Positions 35,964-46,791 of a stretch of DNA of 64,000 nucleotides are shown piece by piece. The position numbers and the translations under genes are program-made. Source of the stretch: an uncultured Caryophanales bacterium (GTDB lineage: Bacteria; Bacillota_I; Bacilli_A; RF39; UBA660); the NCBI GenBank assembly GCA_946534345.1, contig CAMNCL010000003.1, positions 109,693-173,692 of the forward strand. The letters run 5' to 3'. The notes under the pieces were generated by a model, which did not search any database, was not told the origin of the DNA, and saw nothing but the letters and a program-made list of their open reading frames with translations. Every line of letters begins with the position of its first letter. Positions within the stretch are counted from its first letter, which is position 1.

Positions 35964-38534
35964 CTATTTGTTTCTAAACACTATATGTTTTATTTTTACA
36001 AGTGATTTTACAGTTTTCATAAATTTACCCCTTGTTTTTCTATAAATTTTTACTCTTGAATCAATCACTTCTTTAGCATTATAAAACTCTGGGTATTTTT
36101 TTAATTGACTATCAAATTCCATAAATTCTTTGCCTTCATCAAAATGTTCAGTTGTAATGTAGTATTGTGCAGTAATTAGTGGATATATTATTTTCTTCTT
36201 CAAGTATTCTTTTTTTATTGGTGATAATTCTTCCTTATAATATATATCTTCAATTATCCTTAATGTAACATGCTCATGATTCTTATAGTTTCTCTTAAAT
36301 GAAGCAGCAGATACTGATTGTCCCTGTCTACCCAAATAATAAATATACAAATCTAGTGGATAAAACTTAACTGTTTCTGCCTTAGAGAAGGCTATTGAAT
36401 TTAATTCCATATCTACATAAAAACAATGTTCTGAAATTTTAAAATTCGCATCTTTTAATAATTGTGTTTTAAATGTAGTTGTAGAAAGCAATGGTCCCCA
36501 TTTTTTAAATCCATTTTTGCTATTGGCTAAATCTTCAATTTTATATACTTTTCCTACTTCCATAAAATTATAGTGCTGAATAGGATTCATTCTTCCATAA
36601 ACGGCTAAGTCTTCTACATAATTATTCAATATAAAATCTTCATCTGATTCTTCCAAATACTTAACCAACTTGTTTAAAGATTCAGTATCAAAATAATCAT
36701 CACCATCCATCAATTTAAAATATTTCCCTGTTGCAAGTTCAATACCTTTATTAATAGTTGACCCATGACCTCCATTTTCTTTATCGATAAACTTAACTAT
36801 ACTTTTACCGTTTAATGTTGTCATTTTCTCCAATTGTTTTCCAATTTTAGCAGTATTATCTTTTGATCCATCATTTACTATTAAAATTTCCAACTTATCT
36901 GCAACATTTGAATTAAGTAATGACATAACACTATTATATAAATACTTTTCAACATTATATGCAGCAATAGAAATAGTTAAAACTTTTTCATCAGAAATCT
37001 TTTCTGGTTTATATTTTTTTCTTGGCAATTGCTTCTGTAGAATTTCTATTTCTTTTTTCATTGTTGCTTCATATCCATAATTTTTCTTAACTTTATCATG
37101 AACTTTTTTACTTAGAGCTACATATTCTTTAGGATTTTTATATAGTCTTTCAATTATTTTTGCTAGATCTTTGTAGTTTTCTTTTCTAGCAAGCAACTTT
37201 TTATCAAACATCTCGGGAACTGCAGCCACTTCATTAGAAACTACTACCAATCCACTCATAGCGGCTTCTGCTGCTGAAACACCTAATGTTTCATATCTAG
37301 TAGCAAATAGTGCAATTCCGTTTTCTTTATGCACTTTTGCAATTTCTTCATGAGATAAAAATCTTTTGTGAATTTTAACATTATCAAATTTTTTCAATGG
37401 CTTTAATAACTTATTATGATATTCCCCATCACCATAAATATTAAATTCTAATTCTTTGAAGAAATCTTTTTTACTTAATTCTTCAATAGCTTTTACAGCC
37501 ATATCAATACCATAAGTACTATAATTATCATATTTTCTTATAATAGTTATTTTTTTTCTCATGTCCTCAGTTTTTTGAGTAAAATTAAATAAATATTCAT
37601 CAATAAATGTTGGGATTATATCGCAATTATTAAAAACTATGTTATTTTCTTTCTCAGTCCTATCTTTTGACCATTTAGATGGAAATATGAATTTCACATT
37701 AGGCATTTCATTATATCTTTTCAACATTTTATCCTTAGTCTCAAAAAAGCTTTCTTGTTTCTTTGTCGCCTTTTTGATAGGTTTGAAATATGAATTTGTC
37801 AATATGTTAATATCCCTATATATAACATCAGAACCATGAATGAAAACAAAAATATCAGTATCAGTTACATTACATGCATCTAAGATTTGTACATATTGTT
37901 CACTAAAGAAATGCATAAAAATTTTTTCATATTTTTTTGTTTGCAGTAATAATCTTATTTCATTAAAACCTGTTCTTATTACATGTACTCCTTCAAATTC
38001 ATAGAAACAAGTTTTATCAATAAAATTGTCATTTACTACTCTAACATCTACGTCCCATCCTTGTTTTAAGTATTCTAACACTCTTGTATGAACAAAAGCA
38101 TAGCTATATTTGTTGCTTTCACTAGGATATCCAGGTGTTATTAATAATATTTTCCCTTTATTTGCTTTTGTAAATGCTTCATCCTTCTTTTCTTCACAAA
38201 CATCAAGAGTTTTTAATTCTATAACTGAGTTTGGCTCAAGTGATACAGATACAAAGAAAAGTTTATTAATCTTCTCATAATAGGTTGTAGATGAGTCCTC
38301 TATTCTTTCTACTACTCTTAACTTTCTATTAAATAATTTTACTTGAGGCTTTTCACCTTTTTTTATAGTGTAGTCCACATCTATTTTAATATCAGTACCA
38401 TTTGAGTAAAAAGGTTTTGTAAAAATCACATATCCCCTTTTTTTTCTGGAATGGTTACTAATAATTAGACTATTGCCTTGCTTTTTTACTCTCATTTTGC
38501 CAATCTTTACTCTAAAACTTTGCATATAATTCAT
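35964..38534 (-). CDS. Bifunctional glycosyltransferase: GT4-like N-terminal + GT2 C-terminal
   Basis: GT4 features (FATRYETLGVSAAEAAMSGLVVVSNEVAAVPEMF) then GT2 (LTISIAAYNVEKYLYNSVMSLLNS...LMDGDDYFD). Confidence 0.88.
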   Translation of the reverse strand: MNYMQSFRVKIGKMRVKKQGNSLIISNHSRKKRGYVIFTKPFYSNGTDIKIDVDYTIKKGEKPQVKLFNRKLRVVERIEDSSTTYYEKINKLFFVSVSLEPNSVIELKTLDVCEEKKDEAFTKANKGKILLITPGYPSESNKYSYAFVHTRVLEYLKQGWDVDVRVVNDNFIDKTCFYEFEGVHVIRTGFNEIRLLLQTKKYEKIFMHFFSEQYVQILDACNVTDTDIFVFIHGSDVIYRDINILTNSYFKPIKKATKKQESFFETKDKMLKRYNEMPNVKFIFPSKWSKDRTEKENNIVFNNCDIIPTFIDEYLFNFTQKTEDMRKKITIIRKYDNYSTYGIDMAVKAIEELSKKDFFKELEFNIYGDGEYHNKLLKPLKKFDNVKIHKRFLSHEEIAKVHKENGIALFATRYETLGVSAAEAAMSGLVVVSNEVAAVPEMFDKKLLARKENYKDLAKIIERLYKNPKEYVALSKKVHDKVKKNYGYEATMKKEIEILQKQLPRKKYKPEKISDEKVLTISIAAYNVEKYLYNSVMSLLNSNVADKLEILIVNDGSKDNTAKIGKQLEKMTTLNGKSIVKFIDKENGGHGSTINKGIELATGKYFKLMDGDDYFDTESLNKLVKYLEESDEDFILNNYVEDLAVYGRMNPIQHYNFMEVGKVYKIEDLANSKNGFKKWGPLLSTTTFKTQLLKDANFKISEHCFYVDMELNSIAFSKAETVKFYPLDLYIYYLGRQGQSVSAASFKRNYKNHEHVTLRIIEDIYYKEELSPIKKEYLKKKIIYPLITAQYYITTEHFDEGKEFMEFDSQLKKYPEFYNAKEVIDSRVKIYRKTRGKFMKTVKSLVKIKHIVFRNK

Positions 38535-38552
38535 ATAGTTTCCTCCTAAATT

Positions 38553-39299
38553 CTATTCACCCATTTGATGTTTATAATATTTTTCGCAAACTTTTTTAGT
38601 ATCACCCATATCAACTATTTTTCCATGTTCTAACCAAACTACCTTTGTACATAATTCTTTTATTGATTCTAATGAGTGTGAAACATATAGGACTGTTGTT
38701 CCACCTTTTATTAATTCCATCATTTTATTCTTACTTTTTTCTTGAAACTTAATATCTCCAACGGATAGTATTTCGTCTACTATCAATATTTCGGGATTAA
38801 CTATTGTTGCAATTGAGAATGCAAGTTTAGCAACCATTCCTGATGAAAAGTTCTTAACTGGTACTTCCAAGAAATCTTTTAATTCTGAAAATTCTACTAT
38901 TTCATCAAATTTATCATCTAAAAACTTTTTTGAGTATCCTAGTATTGCTCCATTTAAATATATATTCTCACGTGCAGTTAAGTTTCCATCAAATCCAGCA
39001 CCTAATTCTATCATTGGTGATATTACTCCATGAACTTCAACATTTCCTTTAGTGGGTTTCATTACTCCACTAACAACTTTCAATAATGTTGATTTCCCTG
39101 CACCATTAGATCCTATCAAACCAACAACTTCTCCTTTTTTTACATTAAAACTTACATCGTTTAATGCCCAAAACATTTCTTTTTTCTTTTTTCCTTTTCT
39201 TGCTTTAGGACTAAAGAAGTTTACAAAAGCTTGTTTAATAGAAAATTCTTTTTCTATACCCAAATTAAATTTCATCGATACATTTTCTATCTTAATCAT
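38553..39299 (-). CDS. Polysaccharide/teichoic acid ABC exporter, ATP-binding protein (TagH/Wzt-like)
   Basis: GLIGSNGAGKSTLLKVVSG; NFSSGMVAKLAFSIA; ILIVDEILSVGD. Confidence 0.95.
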   Translation of the reverse strand: MIKIENVSMKFNLGIEKEFSIKQAFVNFFSPKARKGKKKKEMFWALNDVSFNVKKGEVVGLIGSNGAGKSTLLKVVSGVMKPTKGNVEVHGVISPMIELGAGFDGNLTARENIYLNGAILGYSKKFLDDKFDEIVEFSELKDFLEVPVKNFSSGMVAKLAFSIATIVNPEILIVDEILSVGDIKFQEKSKNKMMELIKGGTTVLYVSHSLESIKELCTKVVWLEHGKIVDMGDTKKVCEKYYKHQMGE

Positions 39300-39307
39300 A
39301 AGTCCTC

Positions 39308-40120
39308 CTATACATAGTAGATATATTTATCTTGATTTTTCTTAAATACAATTGCTCCAAATAATAATGTCACTAAACCAATTGCAAATAGTATTAATAA
39401 TGTCATACCTGATGGTCTTTGTTCATATAACACTATAGATCTGGTTGCTGTTAAAAATTGATATAGTGGATTAAATTGCATTAAAAATTGTAGTTTTTCT
39501 GGAAGTATTTCAATACTATAAAACACAGGAGTTAAATAGTTCCAAATAGTAACAATTATTCCATAGATATAGAATACATCTCTTAAAAATACTGATACGC
39601 ACGACAAAAATAGTCCTATTCCAACAGTAAACATAAAGAAACAAACAAATATATATGGCAGTATTAAATATGCCCAATTAAAGTGACATGTATATTCACC
39701 TAATCCTACATAAGATAACGCTATGATTGCTAGCCACGGAATTAATGTTAACAAAAAATTAATTCCAACAAACATACACTTCGCTAATGGAAATACATAT
39801 TTAGGAATATACACTTTATTTATCAATAGAAAGTTATCAACTACTGATGTCATTGCAGAAGTAGTTGCTTCTGAAAAGTAATTAAACATAATAATACCAG
39901 TCATCAAATAGACTAAGTAATTAATACCTTCTACTTTGAATTTAAACATTTGTGAGAAGACAATTGCCATAACTGTCATCATTAAAATCGGATATAGTAA
40001 ACTCCATACTACACCTAATACACTTCTCTTATATTTAACCTTAAAGTCTCTTGAAATAATTTGTGTCATTAAAAACCAATACTTTTTAAAATTTGCAATA
40101 ATATTATTTATTGTTTTCAT
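39308..40120 (-). CDS. Polysaccharide/teichoic acid ABC exporter, permease (TagG/Wzm-like)
   Basis: SRDFKVKYKRSVLGVVWSLLYPILMM; FNPLYQFLTATRSIVLYEQRP; RBS supports start at 40120. Confidence 0.93.
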   Translation of the reverse strand: MKTINNIIANFKKYWFLMTQIISRDFKVKYKRSVLGVVWSLLYPILMMTVMAIVFSQMFKFKVEGINYLVYLMTGIIMFNYFSEATTSAMTSVVDNFLLINKVYIPKYVFPLAKCMFVGINFLLTLIPWLAIIALSYVGLGEYTCHFNWAYLILPYIFVCFFMFTVGIGLFLSCVSVFLRDVFYIYGIIVTIWNYLTPVFYSIEILPEKLQFLMQFNPLYQFLTATRSIVLYEQRPSGMTLLILFAIGLVTLLFGAIVFKKNQDKYIYYV

Positions 40121-40172
40121 AAATTCTCCTTCTTTTGCTATGTTATTGCTTCTATTTAATTTTAACATAATG

Positions 40173-40215
40173 AAAAAAAAAAGTCTATAATAGCTACAGC
40201 TTGTTATAGACTTTC
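40173..40215 (-). terminator. Rho-independent terminator
   Basis: AAAGTCTATAAC...TTATAGACTTTTTTTTTT on minus strand. Confidence 0.8.
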
Positions 40216-41166
40216 CTAATGAAATAACATATGTATCTTACAATATATTTTTGTCAAAGTCTTATTCTTTTCTATTGTTCTTCTTAAGAACCCACGATTA
40301 GTATAATATTTATTGTTCTTATAATCTGGAACTTCTCTTTTTAAATAATCAAATGCTTTATCAATAAATTCCATCGCATCCTTTTTATTTTTTTGCTCTC
40401 TCTGTTGAATTGTATAATTTGTTATTATTCTAACGGTTAATTTATCTATTTTATCTTTTAAATACTTTTTGTTTTTTGTATATTTTCTAATCTTATCAAC
40501 TATTTCTAAAATATCAAATATTCTTCTATCTCTAACTGTTGTCTCACTATTACCGTGAACAATATAATGTACTAAACATTTATCAACTTTACCAATTAAA
40601 TTAGCCCTATCCAATGCTTCAATCACAAAAGGTGCATCTTCATATTTTAAATTCTCAACAAATCTAATATTATTGTCTTTTATTAATTCTCTTTTATATA
40701 GTTTACCCCATGGAGATAAAAATTCAGTAATAATATCTGGATTATCCTTTAACGTAGAATTTTTAAATGAACTAGTTTTAATTGTTTCTTTATTACCATT
40801 ATCATATTCTTTATAAAAATCACAAATAACTAAATCCAGATTATCTTTTTCTGCTTTATTATATAATTCTTCACAAATATTTTTTTCTACATAATCATCG
40901 CTATCTAAAAACATAATATATTTTCCAGTAGCTTTATCAATACCAAAGTTTCTAGTATATCCTATTCCATGATTTGTATTTTTATAATACTTAATACGTT
41001 TATCAGAATAGCTTTTTATAATTGATTCGGTATTATCTTTTGAACCATCATTAATAACAATTATTTCTATCTCTTTAAGAGTTTGTGACAATAAAGAATC
41101 CAAACATTTCTCAATATATTTTTCAGCATTATATGCCGGAATAATAATACTTACATTCTTCATCAA
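40216..41166 (-). CDS. Glycosyltransferase family 2
   Basis: VSIIIPAYNAEKYIEKCLDSLLSQTLKEIEIIVINDGSKDNT; MFLDSDDYVE. Confidence 0.95.
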   Translation of the reverse strand: MMKNVSIIIPAYNAEKYIEKCLDSLLSQTLKEIEIIVINDGSKDNTESIIKSYSDKRIKYYKNTNHGIGYTRNFGIDKATGKYIMFLDSDDYVEKNICEELYNKAEKDNLDLVICDFYKEYDNGNKETIKTSSFKNSTLKDNPDIITEFLSPWGKLYKRELIKDNNIRFVENLKYEDAPFVIEALDRANLIGKVDKCLVHYIVHGNSETTVRDRRIFDILEIVDKIRKYTKNKKYLKDKIDKLTVRIITNYTIQQREQKNKKDAMEFIDKAFDYLKREVPDYKNNKYYTNRGFLRRTIEKNKTLTKIYCKIHMLFH

Positions 41167-41178
41167 ATCACCACTTTC

Positions 41179-42096
41179 TTATATTATTTTTTTACCAAAT
41201 TTAGGGCTCATTCTAAAGATAACTTTCTTTATCTTTCTTGCTAAAGTATCCGTTAATAAATTATCAAATACTTTGTCTTTTATTAGTTTCTTTTTGTATT
41301 TTTTATAGTCTTTATTATTTAATTCACATATTTTTAATATTAGACTATTTGAAATAAAACTTTTAAATACTTTAGAGTCTAGATCAGTCTTATCTATTTC
41401 TTCTATTAAATATTTATAATGATTATAAAAGTCATCTACTTTCTTTTTTGTTTTATCATAGTTAGTAGTACTCATTATACTATTTTCTCTTTGTAGATAA
41501 TTATAACCAATATAATTAATTGAATTAACAGTACTAGCTTTCATTATTACTAGTGGTATTAATCCATAATCTTCATGAAATGTACCTTTTTTAAAACTAA
41601 ATTTCTCTTTTAAAAAATACTCTCTTCTAAAAATATATGCACTAGCATTCTCTACATAGTGATATTTACTTATAATATTAAAAGCTTCTACTCCATTTAA
41701 ATCATTAAATTCTTCTTCTGGATAGTCTTTTTTATCACTACTATTTTCATATACTTCACGGACTTGAAATCTAACTATATCAGGATTATTTTTTAAAGAT
41801 TTATTTAATTCTTTTAAAAGATCCTTTTCTATATAATCATCACTATCTAGAAATAATACATATTCCCCTTTAGCTTTACTTACTCCAGTATTTCTAGCTA
41901 CACTTAATCCTTGATTATCTTGATTAATAGTTTTTACATCATACTCTTTAACAATATCCATACTATTATCTTTAGTACCATCATTAACTACTATTACTTC
42001 ATAGTCTTTAAATGATTGATTAAAAACACTATCAAGACATTTTTTTATATATTTTTCTACATTATAAACTGGAATAATAATACTAAATTTAGGCAT
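41179..42096 (-). CDS. Glycosyltransferase family 2
   Basis: FSIIIPVYNVEKYIKKCLDSVFNQSFKDYEVIVVNDGTKDNS; LFLDSDDYIE. Confidence 0.95.
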   Translation of the reverse strand: MPKFSIIIPVYNVEKYIKKCLDSVFNQSFKDYEVIVVNDGTKDNSMDIVKEYDVKTINQDNQGLSVARNTGVSKAKGEYVLFLDSDDYIEKDLLKELNKSLKNNPDIVRFQVREVYENSSDKKDYPEEEFNDLNGVEAFNIISKYHYVENASAYIFRREYFLKEKFSFKKGTFHEDYGLIPLVIMKASTVNSINYIGYNYLQRENSIMSTTNYDKTKKKVDDFYNHYKYLIEEIDKTDLDSKVFKSFISNSLILKICELNNKDYKKYKKKLIKDKVFDNLLTDTLARKIKKVIFRMSPKFGKKII

Positions 42097-42105
42097 ATTG
42101 CACCT

Positions 42106-44406
42106 CTATTCATTAAATATTTTTTCTAACTTTTTCATCCTATCTTTTTGAATCTTTTCTAAGTTAATTTCTTTCTTCTTTGCTTTTTTATTTAAAATAG
42201 AATTTACCTCATCAACCATTTTATCCATATCTTTATCTACTATATAAGAATAATCTTTCATATTAATTGTTTCATCACTTACATTTATAGTAGTAATAAT
42301 ATCTTTATTAAGCGCAAATGCTTCTAAATATACAACTGGGAATCCTTCATATTCAGAAGTTAATATTATATAATCTGCTTCTTTTATATAAGGATATGGA
42401 TTGGTTTTCTTACCTAAGAAATGAACTCTATTATTTCCTTTAGAATAATCTAAATACATCTTTTTATCAGGTCCATCTCCTATTATCCATAATTCACTAT
42501 CTTTAATCTTATTACAGACATTAATAGCTCTTTTTAATTTCTTAGATGAGTCATCTAATCTACCTACAAATACAAATAGTTTTTTATCTTTAGATTTCTT
42601 TTCCTTAATACTTTCATTACTTAATTCATTTATTTCATCCACATCAACAAAATTATTAAAGACATAAGTTTTATCTTCTAAATTAGAATAATATTTTATA
42701 AATGTATCTTTTGCTTCTTTAGATACAAATAATATTCTTTTATATTTAGATACTTCTCTACTATCAAAGAACTGTTTAAAGTCTTTTTCATTACTATATA
42801 GATATTCATAATTACTATGAACATATAAAGATGTATTACGAGAAGCCATTAAAGCTAATTTTCCACTACTATAACTATATGTTGCGTAGCAACAACTAAA
42901 ATCATAATTATTATAATTAAATATCTTAAATATTAACTTTCTACTTGCATTAATAATCTTTCTAATAATTATATTTTTATTATTACTTACTCTACATTCT
43001 CTAATTATTACTTCAGGTTTTACTTTATCTAAGAATATACCTTTTTTCTCTTCTAATACTACTTCTACATCATACTTATTAGTATCAATTCTATTTACTA
43101 AATTTAATAATGCTTTCTCTATTCCACCTAGATCCATATTTACAGAAGTGAATAATAATCTTTTTTTCTTTCTTTTTGGAAAATCAAGTATTAATACAAT
43201 TACTATTAAACTAACTGCAGGAGCAGTTATAATATGTCCTGTGAAGAAAGATAAAAATATTATTAATACTAAACTTATAAAAGTCATATAACTACTAAAA
43301 TTAATGGTTTTTTCTTTCCTTAATACTTTCCATAATACATATAAAACTATACTAAAGAATAATAAGAATCCTACTACTCCATGATTATAAAATATATCAA
43401 AATAATCCATTTCTATTAATTTAGTAGGTTTTCCATTAGGTTTTAAATAACCAATTCCAAATAGTTTTTGATATACATTAGAATTTCTATATAATTTAGC
43501 TTTTCTATCTAAGAAAGTTAATCTTTGACTAAATATAAAATGATCAACTAATTCTTCATCTTCAAATACTTCTCCAACATTATCTAATTTTAAATAATCT
43601 AAATGAGTCTCAATATTCTTATAAAAATTAGTCTTAGGAATTATTACCATTAAAGCGCTTACTCCTATTAAAAGAATAATTATTGAGACTAATATTTTCT
43701 TATATTGTTTCTTTATAATTGAATCTCTCCAAATATATAAAATTATAGCTGTAATAGTTATTCCAAGTGTTAATAATGGTGTTTTAGTACCCATCATTAA
43801 TATTACTACTAAGTACATGATTCCTAATATTAATTTAGGTATTATATTCTTTGAAGATATTAAGACTATAAACATTATTGGAGTAAGAATAGATATTATT
43901 CCACTTATTTCATTAGCTGAATTATAAAAACCTAAAGTACCTGCTTTAGTTATTTGATATGAATCATATCCTACTCCTAATAATATAGGTACAAAGATAA
44001 ATATTAAATATAAAAATAGTGTTACAAATAAAGTCATTTTACTAATATTAATATCATCCCTAATACTATATAGAGATATTAAAAGAATTGGGAAATAGAA
44101 TACTTTTATTAATCCTTGTATTTCACTAAATAAACCTATTCCATCTTTATAAAGGATAATTCCAATGACATATAAAATAAAGTATATTCCTATAATAAGA
44201 TATGGTACTAATAGTTTTTTCTTTTTATAAATAAATAATACAGTTAAACAAATAAATACCAAGAATAATAATCTAATTATAATTCCAATAGTAAATTTAA
44301 TACCTAAACTATGAAGACATAGTCCAGTTAATAAGTCTATTATTGGACCAATTAGTATAAATAATGCAATTATATAACTTATATTCTTTTTAATAAAATT
44401 AGTCAT
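42106..44406 (-). CDS. Fusion: O-antigen ligase/polymerase-like membrane domain + GT4 glycosyltransferase
   Basis: About ten TM then KRLLFTSVNMDLGGIEKALLNLVNRIDTNKYDVEVV...FVGRLDDSSKKLKRAINV...LTSEYEGFPVVYLEAFALNKDII. Confidence 0.88.
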   Translation of the reverse strand: MTNFIKKNISYIIALFILIGPIIDLLTGLCLHSLGIKFTIGIIIRLLFLVFICLTVLFIYKKKKLLVPYLIIGIYFILYVIGIILYKDGIGLFSEIQGLIKVFYFPILLISLYSIRDDINISKMTLFVTLFLYLIFIFVPILLGVGYDSYQITKAGTLGFYNSANEISGIISILTPIMFIVLISSKNIIPKLILGIMYLVVILMMGTKTPLLTLGITITAIILYIWRDSIIKKQYKKILVSIIILLIGVSALMVIIPKTNFYKNIETHLDYLKLDNVGEVFEDEELVDHFIFSQRLTFLDRKAKLYRNSNVYQKLFGIGYLKPNGKPTKLIEMDYFDIFYNHGVVGFLLFFSIVLYVLWKVLRKEKTINFSSYMTFISLVLIIFLSFFTGHIITAPAVSLIVIVLILDFPKRKKKRLLFTSVNMDLGGIEKALLNLVNRIDTNKYDVEVVLEEKKGIFLDKVKPEVIIRECRVSNNKNIIIRKIINASRKLIFKIFNYNNYDFSCCYATYSYSSGKLALMASRNTSLYVHSNYEYLYSNEKDFKQFFDSREVSKYKRILFVSKEAKDTFIKYYSNLEDKTYVFNNFVDVDEINELSNESIKEKKSKDKKLFVFVGRLDDSSKKLKRAINVCNKIKDSELWIIGDGPDKKMYLDYSKGNNRVHFLGKKTNPYPYIKEADYIILTSEYEGFPVVYLEAFALNKDIITTINVSDETINMKDYSYIVDKDMDKMVDEVNSILNKKAKKKEINLEKIQKDRMKKLEKIFNE

Positions 44407-44546
44407 AATATCATCCTTTTTCTATAGAAATTATATCATACTTAAATATGTTTTTCTATAATAGACATTTCTTTACAGATACATTTGTCCATTTATTTAT
44501 CTTTTTAGTGATTTTTAGTATAATTATTATAGTATGGAGGTGTTTT

Positions 44547-46574
44547 ATGGCTACCAAAAAAACTACTAAAAGTACTTCTAAGAATACTTCTAAAAAAACT
44601 ACAACAAGTAAACCTAAAAAAGAAGTTAAAGAAGTAAAAAAAGAAAATGAATTAGCTAATGACTTTGTTGAAGAAAAGAAGAAAAATAAAGTTAAAGAAG
44701 AAAAGATAGAAACTAAAGAAATAAAAGAAGAAGTAAAAGAAAAACCTAAAGTAAAGAATCATTATTTTGTACATTTCTTTTTAGTATTCTTATTACTTGT
44801 ATCTTTGGGATACTTTGCGATTAATGTTTTAGATAGTAATAATAGTGTTAATGATTTAGTTGGAGATTTACTATTAACTTTATTTACAGTATTATTTGTA
44901 ACTATATCTATTAGTTATCATCGTAAAAGTAAATTAACTATTTTTGTAGGTGGTTTATTACTACTATGTTATTTCTTATTTAATTTAAATAATCAAGTTA
45001 ATTTAGTAAGTACTCCTGTATCTACTGTAGAAGATTTTCAAAATAAGAGTTTAACTGAAGTTATTAAATGGGCAAGTAAGAATAATATTACTGTTAATCA
45101 AGAATATGAATTTAGTGATATGATTCCTGAATATAATGTAATTAGTCAAGATATTAAGAGTGGTACTAATTTAAATAAAGTTAAAGAAATTACTGTATCT
45201 GTTAGTGAAGGTCCTAATCCTGATAAAGAGATTATGGTACCTAGTATGGTATCTTGGGATGATAAACGTGTTATTGAGTTTGTTAAAGATAATTATTTAA
45301 ATAATGTTACTGTTGATTTTATAGCTAGTGATAAAGCTAAAGATACTGTTATTGAACAAAACACTAGTGGTAATTTAAAAAGAAGTGATGAATTACATTT
45401 AGTATTCTCATTTGGTGAAGAATTAGGATTTAGTGAAGTTAAATTAATTGATTTTACTAACAAGAGTAAATTTGAAGTTGAATTCTATATGAAACAACAC
45501 CAATTATTATATGAATTTAATGATGATTTCTCTAAGAAGATTAAACGTGGTTTTGCGATGAAACAAAGTATCGCAGCTGGTGAAGTTGTTGAGGTTAATG
45601 GAAAGGTTATTTCAGTAACTATTAGTAAAGGTCCTAAAGTAAAAGTTCCAGACTTTAAGAAAATGAGTTTAGAAGAAATTACTGAATGGGCAATTAAGAA
45701 TAAAGTTAAATTAAGTTTTACTGATCAATATGATGAATCAATAAAAGAAAATAAAGTTATTAGTTCTAATTTTGAAAAAGATTCTATTATTGAACAAGGT
45801 ACTGTTGTGAAGATTGTCTTATCTCGTGGAGCACTCACAATGCCTAAGTTTAAATCATTACTTGAGTTCTATGAATGGGCAAATAAATATAATATTGATT
45901 ATGAAGAAAAACATGAATTTAGTAGTACAGTCAAGGCTGGAGAAATTATTAAATTCTCATATAAAACAGGTGCTTCTATTAAGAATAATGATACTATTAT
46001 AGTTACTATTAGTGATGGAGATGCAGAGACTGTTCCAAATGTTGTGGGATTAAGTAAGAGTGAAGCTATTAAAAAATTAGAAAAAGTTGGATTAAACTAT
46101 AGTTTTGTTTATGAAGCTAGTAGTCGTAGTAAAAATAAAGTTATTAATCAATCAATAAGTGCTGGTAGTGAAATATCTAAAGGTACTACTATTACTCTAA
46201 CAATTAGTACTGGTGAAGAAAACTATGTTGAAGAGCGAAAAGCTTCAAATAATAATTCTTCTAATACTAGACCATCTGGTAATAGTGGTGGTGGTAATAA
46301 TAACAGTGGTAATAATGGAGGTGGCAGTAGTACACCTACTCCTCCACAACCATCTTGTATTACAGATACTATTTGGATTGATCAATCATTTATTTCTAAT
46401 GTTCCAAGTACAACATGTGCTAATGTTAGAAGTGCTTATCCTAAGTTTAAATTTAGTTGTAACTATGTTCCGAATTCAGGTTTAGCAAATGGATTAATAT
46501 CAAATGCAGCAAGCATTGATGGATCTACTAGAAGCAGTTGTGAAACAATAGTTTTAAACATAGTAAGTAATTAA
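44547..46574 (+). CDS. Membrane protein with Lys/Glu-rich N-terminal tail and six PASTA-like domains
   Basis: Start at MATKKTTKS (GGAGGTGTTTTATG); TM region HYFVHFFLVFLLLVSLGYFAINVL; repeats ending VSVSEG/VTISKG/IVLSRG/VTISDG/LTISTG. Confidence 0.85.
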   Translation: MATKKTTKSTSKNTSKKTTTSKPKKEVKEVKKENELANDFVEEKKKNKVKEEKIETKEIKEEVKEKPKVKNHYFVHFFLVFLLLVSLGYFAINVLDSNNSVNDLVGDLLLTLFTVLFVTISISYHRKSKLTIFVGGLLLLCYFLFNLNNQVNLVSTPVSTVEDFQNKSLTEVIKWASKNNITVNQEYEFSDMIPEYNVISQDIKSGTNLNKVKEITVSVSEGPNPDKEIMVPSMVSWDDKRVIEFVKDNYLNNVTVDFIASDKAKDTVIEQNTSGNLKRSDELHLVFSFGEELGFSEVKLIDFTNKSKFEVEFYMKQHQLLYEFNDDFSKKIKRGFAMKQSIAAGEVVEVNGKVISVTISKGPKVKVPDFKKMSLEEITEWAIKNKVKLSFTDQYDESIKENKVISSNFEKDSIIEQGTVVKIVLSRGALTMPKFKSLLEFYEWANKYNIDYEEKHEFSSTVKAGEIIKFSYKTGASIKNNDTIIVTISDGDAETVPNVVGLSKSEAIKKLEKVGLNYSFVYEASSRSKNKVINQSISAGSEISKGTTITLTISTGEENYVEERKASNNNSSNTRPSGNSGGGNNNSGNNGGGSSTPTPPQPSCITDTIWIDQSFISNVPSTTCANVRSAYPKFKFSCNYVPNSGLANGLISNAASIDGSTRSSCETIVLNIVSN

Positions 46575-46600
46575 GCAAGGATGTTATCCTTGCTTTTTTT
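46573..46600 (+). terminator. Rho-independent terminator of the PASTA protein gene
   Basis: AGCAAGGA-TGTTA-TCCTTGCTTTTTTT. Confidence 0.9.
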
Positions 46601-46670
46601 CTGTTTGATAGCATAATAAGTCTAGATCTAAACTAATGTATTAACACTTTTTTGACTTTACATATAGTTG

Positions 46671-46778
46671 TCATTTTCTCCAAGTGGGAAAAATGATTTT
46701 GCAAATTTCAAGTTTAAAGCATTCTATTGCTTTTTTATCCATAGAAAAAGAACTGTTATCTAGTTCTATTCTTCTCAT
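46671..46778 (-). CDS. Small ORF (35 aa), possible gene remnant
   Basis: MRRIELDNSSFSMDKKAIECFKLEICKIIFPTWRK preceded by AGGAGT; not in ORF track. Confidence 0.3.
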   Translation of the reverse strand: MRRIELDNSSFSMDKKAIECFKLEICKIIFPTWRK

Positions 46779-46791
46779 ACCAATGACTCCT

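Noticed and set aside
46213-46485. Plus-strand 90-aa ORF inside the PASTA protein gene
   Set aside because: Alternate-frame reading of the Gly/Asn linker; Leu/Val-rich artefact.
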